The position numbers and the translations under genes were made by a program. Below are positions 48,335-56,546 of a stretch of DNA of 64,000 bases, one piece after another. Below the pieces are notes generated by a model that was given only the letters and a program-made list of their open reading frames with translations, did not search any database and was not told where the DNA came from. The stretch comes from Kitasatospora atroaurantiaca (lineage in GTDB: Bacteria > Actinomycetota > Actinomycetes > Streptomycetales > Streptomycetaceae), in contig NZ_VIVR01000001.1 in the NCBI RefSeq assembly GCF_007828955.1, forward strand, positions 6,510,001 through 6,574,000, in the 5' to 3' direction. Positions within the stretch are counted from its first letter, which is position 1. Each line of letters starts with the position of its first letter.

Positions 48335-49039
48335 ATGACGACCATCTCGACTCTCACCGGCACCCTCGACCGCGCCGGGGGCGACGGACTGCAGGCCGTG
48401 CTGCTCGACATGGACGGCACGCTGGTCGACACCGAGGACTTCTGGTGGCAGGCCGAGTTCTCGCTCTTCGCCGAGCTGGGCCACCAGCTGGACGAGACGG
48501 ACCGCGCCCATGTGGTGGGCGGCCCGATGAGCCGGGTCATCGACTACCTGATCGCCACCACCAAGGTGAACCTCAGCCCGGCCGAGCTGACCGTGCTGAT
48601 CAACCAGCGCTTCGTCGACCTGCTGGCCGGCGGTGTGCCGCTGATGCCGGGCGCCGAGCTCCTGCTCAACACCCTGAACGCGCACGGCATCCCGGCCGCG
48701 CTGGTCTCCGCCTCGCACCGGCACATCATCGACATCGTGCTGGAGAGCCTGGGCGCCCACCACTTCGCCTTCTCGGTGGCGGGGGACGAGGTGCCGCGCA
48801 CCAAGCCGCACCCGGACCCGTACCTGGCCGCCGTCGCCCGGCTCGGTGCCGAGCCCGGGCGCTGCGTGGTCGTCGAGGACGCGCCGACGGGCGTACTGGC
48901 CGCCGAGGCGGCCGGCTGCCCGGTGATCGCCGTCCCGTCCGTGGCGCGGATCGAGCCGGGCCCCGGGCGTACCGTGCTGTCCTCGCTGGAGCTGGTCGAC
49001 CTGCCCCTGCTGCACTCGCTGGTCGCCGCCCGAGTGTGA
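48335..49039 (+). CDS. HAD-superfamily phosphatase/phosphonatase-like hydrolase
   Basis: 234 aa. Motif I VLLDMDGTLVDTEDFWWQAE (nucleophile D and acid D), motif II VSASH, motif III lysine in PRTKPHPDPYL, and motif IV VVEDAPTGVLAAEAAG are all intact. The cap inserted after motif I is helical, so it belongs to subfamily IA with beta-phosphoglucomutase-like and phosphatase members. The substrate is unknown. It lies 137 bp after metH; a TATTCT hexamer near 48242 suggests its own promoter. Confidence 0.9.
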   Translation: MTTISTLTGTLDRAGGDGLQAVLLDMDGTLVDTEDFWWQAEFSLFAELGHQLDETDRAHVVGGPMSRVIDYLIATTKVNLSPAELTVLINQRFVDLLAGGVPLMPGAELLLNTLNAHGIPAALVSASHRHIIDIVLESLGAHHFAFSVAGDEVPRTKPHPDPYLAAVARLGAEPGRCVVVEDAPTGVLAAEAAGCPVIAVPSVARIEPGPGRTVLSSLELVDLPLLHSLVAARV

Positions 49040-49411
49040 GATTGGTCTCTTTCTCCGCGCCCGTTGCTGTCGCGCTGCGGCCCGGTGGCAACGGGCTGTG
49101 CATGCCGAAGGGGAGAAATCGGGCATTGTCTGACAACTCGTCGGCTCGGCCGGACTGACCGCCGCCGGGCCGCTCACTGAGCGTACGAAGTGGTGATATT
49201 CGTACGTGTTCGATGTGGCACGCTAACTCCGACCAGTCCCCCCACGGCTGCCCCGACCCCCATACCGCACCACCGAGACCGGCGGGTGATCCCACCGGTT
49301 CCCCGGCGTTGCGGTCGTACGGACCCGCAGGCACTCGCCACACCCCGGCAGCGTCACGCGGCAGCCACCGGCATTCACGGCCGGTCCGCATGGAGAAGGA
49401 ACGTATTCCGC
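49040..49411. promoter_or_regulatory. Long leader with a palindromic operator candidate
   Basis: 372 bp without a gene. It contains the palindrome TTGTC-T-GACAA (about 49127-49137) and a striking inverted repeat CGTACGAA (49182-49189) / TTCGTACG (49199-49206) separated by 9 bp, with an AT-rich TGATATTC inside. GGAGAAGGA (49392-49400) is the ribosome-binding site for the lipoprotein gene. No RNA gene is recognised. Confidence 0.5.
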
Positions 49412-51019
49412 ATGACTTCAGCCAACCGCCTGGCCGTGCTCGGCTGTGCCGCACTGGTCGCCACCACGGCTGCGGGCTGCGCCTCGGCCACCAAGGCCGT
49501 CACGGGCGGCGACTCGAAGAGCAGCGCGATCACCATGGGCACGGTCAACGTGACCAACGTGCTGGACCCGGCCGGTGCCTACGACGCGGGCTCCTGGCTG
49601 CTCCTGAACAACACCTTCCAGTCGCTGCTCAGGTTCCCCTCCGGCGCCACCGTGCCGCAGCCGGACGCGGCGCAGTCCTGCGCGTTCGCCGGCTCCGACG
49701 CGACCACGTACCAGTGCACGGTGCGCAGCGGGCTGAAGTTCTCCAACGGGCACCCGCTGACCGCCGAGGACGTGGTCTTCTCCATCCAGCGGATGCAGAA
49801 GATCAACGACCCCAGCGGCCCCTCCTCGCTGCTGTCGACGATCAAGTCGGTCGAGGCCAAGGGTGCCGACGTGGTGTTCCACCTCTCCACGCCGGACGCG
49901 GTGCTCCCTGCCAAGCTGGCCTCGGCCGCGGGCGCCATCGTGGACCACCAGGTCTTCCCGGCCGACAAGCTCCTCGACAACGACAAGCTGGTCGGCTCCG
50001 GCCCGTACAAGATCGACTCGATCGAGCCGATGGCCGGCGGTGACGGCCACGCCCCCGGCAAGGTCACGCTCTCCGCCAACAGCCAGTACCAGGGCGAGGA
50101 CAAGCTGCAGAACAACAAGTTCGTGCTGCGGTACTTCGACAAGGCCGAGGACCTCAAGGCCGCCTTGGACAAGGGCGACATCGACCTCGCGGACAACAGC
50201 CTCGAGCCCCCCACGGCCGCCAAGCTGAAGGACGACCAGCTGACCGGCAAGAGCGACTTCAAGGTCGCCGAGGGCGAGAGCGCGGAGGTCCGCTTCCTCG
50301 TCTTCAACACCAAGGACGCCGTCACCGGCAACCCGGCCGTGCGCCAGGCGATCGCCCAGCTGCTGGACCGCAAGGTGCTCGCCCGTGACGTCTACGCGCG
50401 GACCGTCCAGCCGCTCTACTCGGTCGTCCCGGCCGGGATCGCCGGCCACAACACCGCCTTCTTCGACAGGTACGTCGAGCCGGACGCCGGCAAGGCGAAG
50501 AAGATCCTCAACGGCGCCAGGGTCTCGCTGCCGGTGAAGCTGAACCTCACGTGGTCCCGGGCCCGTGCCGGTGCCGCCGAGATGAACGAGATCAAGAAGC
50601 AGCTGGAGGCCAGCGGCCTGTTCCAGGTGACGGTCCAGCAGGAGCCGGACTGGAAGGCCTTCCAGAAGGGCTGGAAGGCCGGCAGCTACCAGGCCTACAC
50701 CGTCGGCTGGACCCCGGACTACGCCGACGCGGACGACTTCATCACCCCGCTGGTGGTCGACGGCGGTGCCTTCCACAACGGCTGGGACGACCCGAAGATC
50801 AGCCAGAAGCTGGTCCCGGAGAGCATCAAGCAGACCGACCGTACGGCGGGTGGCGCCTACGGGCAGATCCAGTCCATCGTGGCGGACGCCGTCCCGGTGC
50901 TGCCGCTGTTCCAGAACAAGTCCTTCTACGCCTCGCGCGCCGACATCACCGGCGTGGACTCGACGGTGGACACCTCGGGCGTCTTCCGCTTCTGGGAGAT
51001 CGGCCGAACCAAGAAGTAG
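49412..51019 (+). CDS. ABC transporter substrate-binding lipoprotein (peptide/nickel, family 5)
   Basis: 535 aa. A lipoprotein signal peptide ends in the lipobox TTAAGC. The mature protein has the family-5 signature around FSNGHPLTAEDVVFSIQRM and a C-terminal VGWTPDYADADDF block. It binds oligopeptides or similar ligands outside the membrane. No permease or ATPase genes are adjacent, so it is an orphan receptor in this window. A perfect 18-bp hairpin ends the transcript. Confidence 0.9.
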   Translation: MTSANRLAVLGCAALVATTAAGCASATKAVTGGDSKSSAITMGTVNVTNVLDPAGAYDAGSWLLLNNTFQSLLRFPSGATVPQPDAAQSCAFAGSDATTYQCTVRSGLKFSNGHPLTAEDVVFSIQRMQKINDPSGPSSLLSTIKSVEAKGADVVFHLSTPDAVLPAKLASAAGAIVDHQVFPADKLLDNDKLVGSGPYKIDSIEPMAGGDGHAPGKVTLSANSQYQGEDKLQNNKFVLRYFDKAEDLKAALDKGDIDLADNSLEPPTAAKLKDDQLTGKSDFKVAEGESAEVRFLVFNTKDAVTGNPAVRQAIAQLLDRKVLARDVYARTVQPLYSVVPAGIAGHNTAFFDRYVEPDAGKAKKILNGARVSLPVKLNLTWSRARAGAAEMNEIKKQLEASGLFQVTVQQEPDWKAFQKGWKAGSYQAYTVGWTPDYADADDFITPLVVDGGAFHNGWDDPKISQKLVPESIKQTDRTAGGAYGQIQSIVADAVPVLPLFQNKSFYASRADITGVDSTVDTSGVFRFWEIGRTKK

Positions 51020-51030
51020 CCGTACGCCGG

Positions 51031-51068
51031 AAGGCCCGCCCCTCCTCGCACGAGGAGGGGCGGGCCTT
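51031..51068. terminator. Bidirectional terminator
   Basis: 18-bp perfect inverted repeat AAGGCCCGCCCCTCCTCG / CGAGGAGGGGCGGGCCTT with a 2-base loop, between the lipoprotein gene and the convergent response-regulator gene. Confidence 0.9.
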
Positions 51069-51079
51069 CGGCTTTCCCG

Positions 51080-51751
51080 CTACTGCGCGCCCGGGCGGAC
51101 CAGGCCGCTCTCGTAGGCGTACACGGCGGCCTGCACCCGGTCGCGCAGCTGAAGCTTGGTCAGCACATGGCCGACGTGCGTCTTCACCGTCGTCTCGCTG
51201 ACGAAGAGTTCGCCGGCGATCTCCGCGTTGGACAGGCCCCGGGCGACCAGCTTCAGCACCTCCAGCTCACGCTCCGTCAGTGCGGTGAGCGCCTGCGGCG
51301 GCGCCTCGTCGCCGGAGGGCAGCTTGGTGGCGTACATGTCCAGCAGCCGTCGGGTGATGCTCGGGGCGAGCATCGCGGCGCCGTCCGCGACCACCCGGAT
51401 CGCCTGCACCAGCTCCTCGGCCGGGACGTCCTTGAGCAGGAAGCCGCTGGCCCCCGCCCGCAGCGCCTCGACCACGTACTCGTCCAGGTCGAAGGTGGTC
51501 AGCACCAGGACCTTGGCCGGGCCGTCCCGGCCGGGCCCGGCGATCCGTCGGGTGGCCTCCACCCCGTCCATCCGGGGCATCCGGATGTCCATCAGCACCA
51601 CATCCGGCTGCAGCGCGCGGACCTGCTCCAGCGCCTGCTGCCCGTCCCCGGCCTCGCCGACCACCACCAGGTCGGACTCGGCCTCCAGGATCATCCGGAA
51701 ACCGGTGCGCAGCAGTGGCTGGTCGTCGACCAGCAGCACTCGGATCGTCAC
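51080..51751 (-). CDS. NarL/LuxR-family response regulator (orphan)
   Basis: 223 aa. The receiver domain (1-125) has the acidic pair in VLLVDDQPLLR, phosphoacceptor in VVLMDIRMPRMDG and the conserved Lys in LLKDVPAEELVQ. The C-terminal LuxR helix-turn-helix reads ELEVLKLVARGLSNAEIAGE followed by LFVSETTVKTHVGHVL. No sensor kinase gene lies beside it. Its GTG start at 51751 directly abuts the stop of the RecB-like gene, and AAGGAG inside that gene provides the ribosome-binding site, so the two are translationally coupled. Confidence 0.93.
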   Translation of the reverse strand: MTIRVLLVDDQPLLRTGFRMILEAESDLVVVGEAGDGQQALEQVRALQPDVVLMDIRMPRMDGVEATRRIAGPGRDGPAKVLVLTTFDLDEYVVEALRAGASGFLLKDVPAEELVQAIRVVADGAAMLAPSITRRLLDMYATKLPSGDEAPPQALTALTERELEVLKLVARGLSNAEIAGELFVSETTVKTHVGHVLTKLQLRDRVQAAVYAYESGLVRPGAQ

Positions 51752-52657
51752 CTACGACTCCTTGCTCATCTGGCCCCCCGTGGGACCGTCGTCAGGTCTC
51801 GCCCTGATGGGCAGCGGGTACGGCGGGGGAGTCCCACCGAACTCGGGGCAGCTCGCCTGGTGGTCGCACCAGTCGCACAGCCGGTTGCGGGTGGCCGGGA
51901 ACTCCCCGGTGGCGACCGCCTGGGAGATCGTCTCCCAGAGGGCCTGAAGCTTGCGCTCCGTCGACAGCAGGTCGGCCTCGTCGGGGTCGTACGTGACCAC
52001 GTCGCCACCGCCGCCCAGGTAGACCAGCTGCAGGCGCTTGGGGATCACACCCTTCCAGCGCCACACCACCAGGGCGTAGAACTTCATCTGGAACATGGCC
52101 TTGCCCTCGAAGTCCCGCGAGGGCGCCCGCCCGGTCTTGTAGTCCACCAGCCGGACCTCGCCCGTCGGGGCGACGTCGACCCGGTCGATGTACCCGCGCA
52201 GCAGCAGGCCCGACTCCAGCACCGTCTCCACGTACAGCTCGCGCTCCACGGGGTGCAGACGGGTCGGGTCCTCCAGCCGGAACCACTGGCCCAGCAGCTT
52301 CTCCGCGTCGGCCAGCCAGCGGGTCAGCGCGGCGCCGTCCTCGTCCCCCGGGAACAGTTCGCCCAGCTGAGGGCGCTCGCCGAGCAGCCGCTCCCACTGC
52401 GGGCGCAGCAGGCCCAGCGCACGCTCGGGCGTACGCTCGGCCGCCGGGCTGTCGAAGAGCCGCTCCAGCACCGCGTGCACCACCGTGCCGCGCGTGGCCG
52501 CCGCGCTCGGGGGCTCAGGCAGCCGGTCGATCACGCGCAGGCGGTACAACAGCGGGCAGGTCATGAAATCCCCCGCCCGGGACGGGGAGAGCCCCGTCGG
52601 CGCCACGGCCTGCCTGGGCACGACGGCGGTGGTCGGGGCGCTGTCGGTCTGGTGCAT
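51752..52657 (-). CDS. RecB-family PD-(D/E)XK nuclease with an Fe-S cluster motif
   Basis: 301 aa. The nuclease core shows the D..xK motif in VRLVDYKTGRAP and an upstream Asp/Glu strand. An N-terminal Cys (FMTCPLLYRLRV) and a C-terminal cluster CDWCDHQASCPEF provide four cysteines, as in AddB/Cas4-like iron-sulfur nucleases. It probably cleaves or resects DNA ends. In streptomycetes it is usually annotated RecB family exonuclease. The ATG at 52657 is used; it is divergent from the site-2 protease gene and coupled to the response regulator. Confidence 0.9.
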   Translation of the reverse strand: MHQTDSAPTTAVVPRQAVAPTGLSPSRAGDFMTCPLLYRLRVIDRLPEPPSAAATRGTVVHAVLERLFDSPAAERTPERALGLLRPQWERLLGERPQLGELFPGDEDGAALTRWLADAEKLLGQWFRLEDPTRLHPVERELYVETVLESGLLLRGYIDRVDVAPTGEVRLVDYKTGRAPSRDFEGKAMFQMKFYALVVWRWKGVIPKRLQLVYLGGGGDVVTYDPDEADLLSTERKLQALWETISQAVATGEFPATRNRLCDWCDHQASCPEFGGTPPPYPLPIRARPDDGPTGGQMSKES

Positions 52658-52847
52658 ACCCCGACCCTATTGCCCGTTGCTGTCATCCCGCTGCCAAGCC
52701 ACCCACACCGGTCGGTTCCGAGTGGCACCGAGGCCGCTGCCGCAGGCGTTGAACGGGTATGACAGCTAGGAGGGGCGCGCGCCGGAATCCCGAAGAGATC
52801 ACGTAGCGTGGGCGCACAGCGGGGATGTACCGAGCGAAGGGGCCACG

Positions 52848-54065
52848 GTGAGTGACATCAGGGGGCAGCAGACCTCCGCACAGCCACCGACGGGCGGCGC
52901 CAAGACGCCCGACGGATCCGATCGGCCCGGCGGCATCCTGATGGGCCGTCCGTTCGGCGTGCCGATCTACGTCACCCCGTCCTGGTTCGTCATCGCGGCC
53001 CTGATCACCTGGATCTTCGGCGGCCAGCTGGCCAGCGTCCTCCCCGAGCTCGGCGGCACCCGCTACCTGGTCTCACTCTCCTTCGCGATCGCCTTCTACG
53101 GCTCCGTCCTGGTCCACGAACTCGCCCACACCCTGGTCGCGCTCCGCTACAAGCTGGGTGTGCGCCGTATCCAGCTGCAGTTCTTCGGCGGCGTCTCGGA
53201 GATCGACAAGGAGGCCGAGACCCCCGGCCGCGAGTTCTGGCTGGCCTTCGTCGGCCCGCTGCTCTCGCTGCTGCTCGGCGGCGTCTTCTACCTCGCCCTT
53301 CTCGGTGTCGAGCCGTCCACCGTCCCCGGGGTGCTGCTGGCCGGGCTGATGGTCAGCAACCTCGTGGTAGCCGCCTTCAACCTGCTGCCCGGCCTGCCGC
53401 TGGACGGCGGCCGGATGCTGCGCGCCCTCGTCTGGGCCGTGACCGGCCGCGCGATGACCGGTACGGTCGCCGCCGCCTGGGTCGGCCGGGCGCTCGCCGT
53501 CGCGGTGCTCTTCGGCCTGCCGGCCATCGCCGCCGCCCGGGGCGGCCCGGACCGCACCACCACCGACAGCCTGATCGACGGGGTGCTCTCCGCAGTCCTC
53601 GCCGTGATCATCTGGAACGGCGCGACCGGCAGCGTACGCAACGCCCGCCTCAAGGAAGCACTGCCCGGGCTGCACATCCCCGACCTGGCCCGCCGCGCGG
53701 TGGAGGTCACCGCCGACACCCCGCTCGGCGAGGCGCTGCGCCGGGCCCGCGAGGCCGAGGCCGGTGCGGTGGTCGTGGTCGACGGCCGCGGCGAGCCCAC
53801 CGGCCTGGTCAAGGAGGCCGCCGTCCGGGGCGTGCCCGAACACCGCCGCCCGTGGATCGCGGTCGGCGCCCTCGCCCGCGACCTGGAGCCGGGGATGCGG
53901 CTGCGGGTCGACCTCACCGGCGAGGAGCTGCTCGCCGCCCTGCGCCGCTCGCCCGCGACCGAGTACCTGGTGGTCCGCCCCGACGGCTCGGTGTACGGCG
54001 TGCTCTCGCTGATGGACGTCGAGCGGCGGCTCAGCGCGGCAGTCTCCGGGCGTCCGAGAGGCTGA
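52848..54065 (+). CDS. Site-2 protease family (M50) with two CBS domains
   Basis: 405 aa. Transmembrane helices surround the zinc motif HELAH (90-94) and the third ligand in LLPGLPLDGGR (D186). The C-terminal 120 residues (about 283-400) hold a CBS pair (HIPDLARRAVEVTADTPLGE and LVVRPDGSVYGVLSLMDVER), the typical actinobacterial Rip/S2P-CBS arrangement. It should cut transmembrane substrates within the membrane, perhaps controlled by a nucleotide bound to CBS. The GTG at 52848 has AAGGGG upstream. It precedes the TrmI gene by 49 bp. Confidence 0.92.
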   Translation: MSDIRGQQTSAQPPTGGAKTPDGSDRPGGILMGRPFGVPIYVTPSWFVIAALITWIFGGQLASVLPELGGTRYLVSLSFAIAFYGSVLVHELAHTLVALRYKLGVRRIQLQFFGGVSEIDKEAETPGREFWLAFVGPLLSLLLGGVFYLALLGVEPSTVPGVLLAGLMVSNLVVAAFNLLPGLPLDGGRMLRALVWAVTGRAMTGTVAAAWVGRALAVAVLFGLPAIAAARGGPDRTTTDSLIDGVLSAVLAVIIWNGATGSVRNARLKEALPGLHIPDLARRAVEVTADTPLGEALRRAREAEAGAVVVVDGRGEPTGLVKEAAVRGVPEHRRPWIAVGALARDLEPGMRLRVDLTGEELLAALRRSPATEYLVVRPDGSVYGVLSLMDVERRLSAAVSGRPRG

Positions 54066-54114
54066 AACGATCTACTGGTCGGCGGAGCGTCCCGGTTCCC
54101 TTAGGATTGTCCGC

Positions 54115-55071
54115 ATGTCCGAACCGACCGGTGCCACCCGCCGACGCGGGCCCTTCCAGGTCGGGGACCAGGTCCAGCTGACCGACCCCAAGGGCCGCCA
54201 CTACACGTTCACGCTCCAGGCCGGGAACCAGTTCCACACCCACAAGGGTGCGTTCCCCCACGACGAGCTGATCGGCGCCCCCGAGGGCACTGTCGTGCGC
54301 ACCACGGGGAACGTCCCGTATCTCGCGCTGCGCCCCCTGCTCCCCGACTACGTCCTGTCCATGCCGCGCGGCGCCGCCGTGATCTACCCCAAGGACGCGG
54401 GGCAGATCCTGGCGATGGCCGACATCTTCGCGGGCGCCCGCGTGGTCGAGGCCGGCGTCGGATCCGGCGCGCTCAGCACCTACCTGCTGCGCGCCGTCGG
54501 CGACACCGGCATGCTCGCCTCGTACGAGCGCCGCCAGGACTTCGCCGACATCGCGAAGGCCAACGTCGAGCGCTACTTCGGCAGCCCCCACCCGGCCTGG
54601 AAGCTCACCGTGGGCGACCTCCAGGACAACCTGGTGGAGACCGAGGTCGACCGCATCATCCTCGACATGCTCGCCCCCTGGGAGTGCCTGGACGTCGCCT
54701 CCAAGGCGCTCGTCCCCGGCGGCCTGATCTGCTGCTACGTGGCCACCACCACCCAGCTGTCGCGGACCGTCGAGGCGCTGCGCGAGCACGGCACCTTCAC
54801 CGAGCCGCAGTCCTGGGAGACCATGGTCCGCACCTGGCACGTCGAGGGCCTCGCCGTCCGCCCGGACCACCGCATGATCGGCCACACCGGCTTCCTGCTG
54901 ACCTCCCGCCGGCTCGCGGACGGCGTCGAGCCGCCGCTGCGCCGCCGCCGCCCCGCCAAGGGCGCGTACGGTGAGGACTACGACAACGGCTCGCCCGAGC
55001 CGAGCCTGCAGGAGCGTGCCGCGGCCCGTGCCGCCGCCCGCGAGACGAGCGAAACCCCCGACCTGGGCTGA
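54115..55071 (+). CDS. trmI: tRNA (adenine-58-N1)-methyltransferase TrmI
   Basis: 318 aa. An N-terminal beta-domain (GPFQVGDQVQLTDPKGRHYT, FHTHKGAF) is followed by a Rossmann methyltransferase with the AdoMet motif VVEAGVGSGALSTYLL and the later LDMLAPWECLD. It methylates A58 in the T-loop of tRNA as a tetramer and uses AdoMet as methyl donor. In actinobacteria it commonly lies next to the proteasome locus and the RecB/S2P genes, as here. A GC-rich hairpin follows. Confidence 0.95.
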   Translation: MSEPTGATRRRGPFQVGDQVQLTDPKGRHYTFTLQAGNQFHTHKGAFPHDELIGAPEGTVVRTTGNVPYLALRPLLPDYVLSMPRGAAVIYPKDAGQILAMADIFAGARVVEAGVGSGALSTYLLRAVGDTGMLASYERRQDFADIAKANVERYFGSPHPAWKLTVGDLQDNLVETEVDRIILDMLAPWECLDVASKALVPGGLICCYVATTTQLSRTVEALREHGTFTEPQSWETMVRTWHVEGLAVRPDHRMIGHTGFLLTSRRLADGVEPPLRRRRPAKGAYGEDYDNGSPEPSLQERAAARAAARETSETPDLG

Positions 55072-55088
55072 CGCCATGACAGCACGAC

Positions 55089-55136
55089 CGCAAGGGGCGG
55101 TACGACGGGCCACCACCCGCCGTACCGCCCCTTGCG
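55089..55136 (+). terminator. Terminator after trmI
   Basis: 16-bp perfect arms CGCAAGGGGCGGTACG / CGTACCGCCCCTTGCG, with additional GGG/CCC pairing inside the 16-base loop. Confidence 0.8.
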
Positions 55137-55233
55137 TATGCGCTCTGACGGCCGGTCCGCCCCGGTGGGTGCACCTGCGCCGGGGTATGGGACGATGCTC
55201 GCTCACACCACCCACCGCGGAGGGGAATGCCTG

Positions 55234-55836
55234 GTGGAAGCAGCGGTCGAGACGGTTCAGGACGTGCCGATGACGGACGAGACGAAGGCCCCCGCGCACG
55301 CCAGATCCGGCTTCCGGCACTGGGCCGTGGTGGCCGCCGGCTGTGCCGCAGTGGTCGCCGGCGCACTGGCCGCCAACCCGGCCGAGGGCGGGGTCACCCC
55401 GACCAGGCCGCCCGTCCAGGCGCTCCAGCCCGCCGAGGCGCCCGACCCGACGAAGGCCGAACTTCCCCTTGACTGCGGGCCGTTCCCCGTGACCGTGGGC
55501 CTCCACTTCAGCGCGCAGCTGGAGGGTCGGCCCACCACCGTGGCCGCCGCACACTGCGCGGCCGACAACGGCACCCCGCCGGACGGCGCGTACCTGCTGA
55601 CCGCGGGGCCGGACGGCAAGCCGGTGGTCAAGGCGACGCTGGTGCGGCCCGAGGAGGGGCTCACCGTCACCGAGCTCAAGCTCCGCAGCGACGGCACCAT
55701 CGTCGGCCGGGCCAGGGGCTACTCCAACGACGACGTCCCGCGCTGCTGCCCCGACCTCGTCCTCGACCTCACCTGGACCCACAAGGCCGGCCAGTGGGTC
55801 CGCACCGAGACCAGGGCCCCGGCAGCCGGCGTCTAG
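55234..55836 (+). CDS. Small exported or membrane-anchored protein of unknown function
   Basis: 200 aa from GTG 55234, which has a strong GGAGGGG at 55219-55225. A single hydrophobic helix (about residues 33-50, HWAVVAAGCAAVVAGALAA) is followed by a Pro-rich linker, then a mostly beta domain of about 130 residues with four cysteines (LDCGPF, AAHCAA, RCCPDL). The ATG at 55270 is an alternative start that keeps the hydrophobic segment intact. I do not recognise the family. Confidence 0.7.
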   Translation: MEAAVETVQDVPMTDETKAPAHARSGFRHWAVVAAGCAAVVAGALAANPAEGGVTPTRPPVQALQPAEAPDPTKAELPLDCGPFPVTVGLHFSAQLEGRPTTVAAAHCAADNGTPPDGAYLLTAGPDGKPVVKATLVRPEEGLTVTELKLRSDGTIVGRARGYSNDDVPRCCPDLVLDLTWTHKAGQWVRTETRAPAAGV

Positions 55837-55855
55837 GCATACGAGCAACCACAAC

Positions 55856-55931
55856 AGGGGCGCGGGGAACTGCGCGAGGTCGGAAGGTGCAGGCCCGCAG
55901 TCTTCCGCTTCGCGCAGTTCCCCGCGCCCCT
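55856..55931. repeat. Dispersed inverted-repeat element, copy B
   Basis: 22-bp perfect arms (55856-55877 and 55910-55931) starting AGGGGCGCGGGGAACTGC. A 32-bp centre includes GTGCAGGCC, also found in copy A. The flank GGACAGTGCA (55932-55941) is the inverse of the sequence preceding copy A. It lies between convergent genes. Confidence 0.9.
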
Positions 55932-55960
55932 GGACAGTGCAACTGGCTCCTGGCGGAGTG

Positions 55961-56263
55961 TTAGTCCGCGTCGGGCCCGAAGACCTCGACCTGGTCGTGC
56001 ACCCGGCGGACGTGGATGCAGTCGCCGGGGCACTCCTTCGCAGAGTCCACCACGTCCTGAAGCAGCGTCAGCGGCACGGGCACGGTCTCGCCCGGCTGCT
56101 GGCGCAGCTCGTCGTCGTCGCCCTTCACGTACGCCAGCCCGTCGATGTCCAGCTCGAAGACCTCCGGCGCGTACTGCGCACAGATGCCGTCTCCGGTGCA
56201 CAGATCCTGGTCGATCCAGACTTCGAGCGCTTCGCCCGTCGCCGCCTCGCCGGTTACCGACAT
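55961..56263 (-). CDS. Ferredoxin (3Fe-4S/4Fe-4S, P450-type)
   Basis: 100 aa, very acidic. The iron-sulfur residues are in CTGDGICAQYAPEVFELD and KECPGDCIHV. The Asp in C-x2-D-x2-C in place of one cysteine favours a [3Fe-4S] or convertible cluster, and an inserted stretch lies between the halves. It carries single electrons to an unknown partner; it is divergent from the proteasomal ATPase. The ATG at 56263 (MSVTGEAAT) is chosen over one 60 bp upstream because the intervening peptide is not conserved-looking. Confidence 0.85.
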   Translation of the reverse strand: MSVTGEAATGEALEVWIDQDLCTGDGICAQYAPEVFELDIDGLAYVKGDDDELRQQPGETVPVPLTLLQDVVDSAKECPGDCIHVRRVHDQVEVFGPDAD

Positions 56264-56546
56264 GTCCCCTGCCGTTTCTGTCCCAGGTCGCCCCTTCTTG
56301 GGGCATTCCTGCCATTCGTACAACGATCCGACCGCAATCCACGGTCACGATCAGGTATTGACTCGACCGACGATACATCTGGTCCGCTTTGAGCGTTGAG
56401 CGGTGGGTATCTCCCTAGCAGAGGGGAAGCATGCAAGGGCGAAGATCGGACACGCCCGTTCCATCTTTCTGATCTAGGGGTTTACGGACCCCTGGTCCCA
56501 GGTAGGGTCTGGAAGCGTCCAGCTCCCCCCGGAGGAGGTGAGGACC

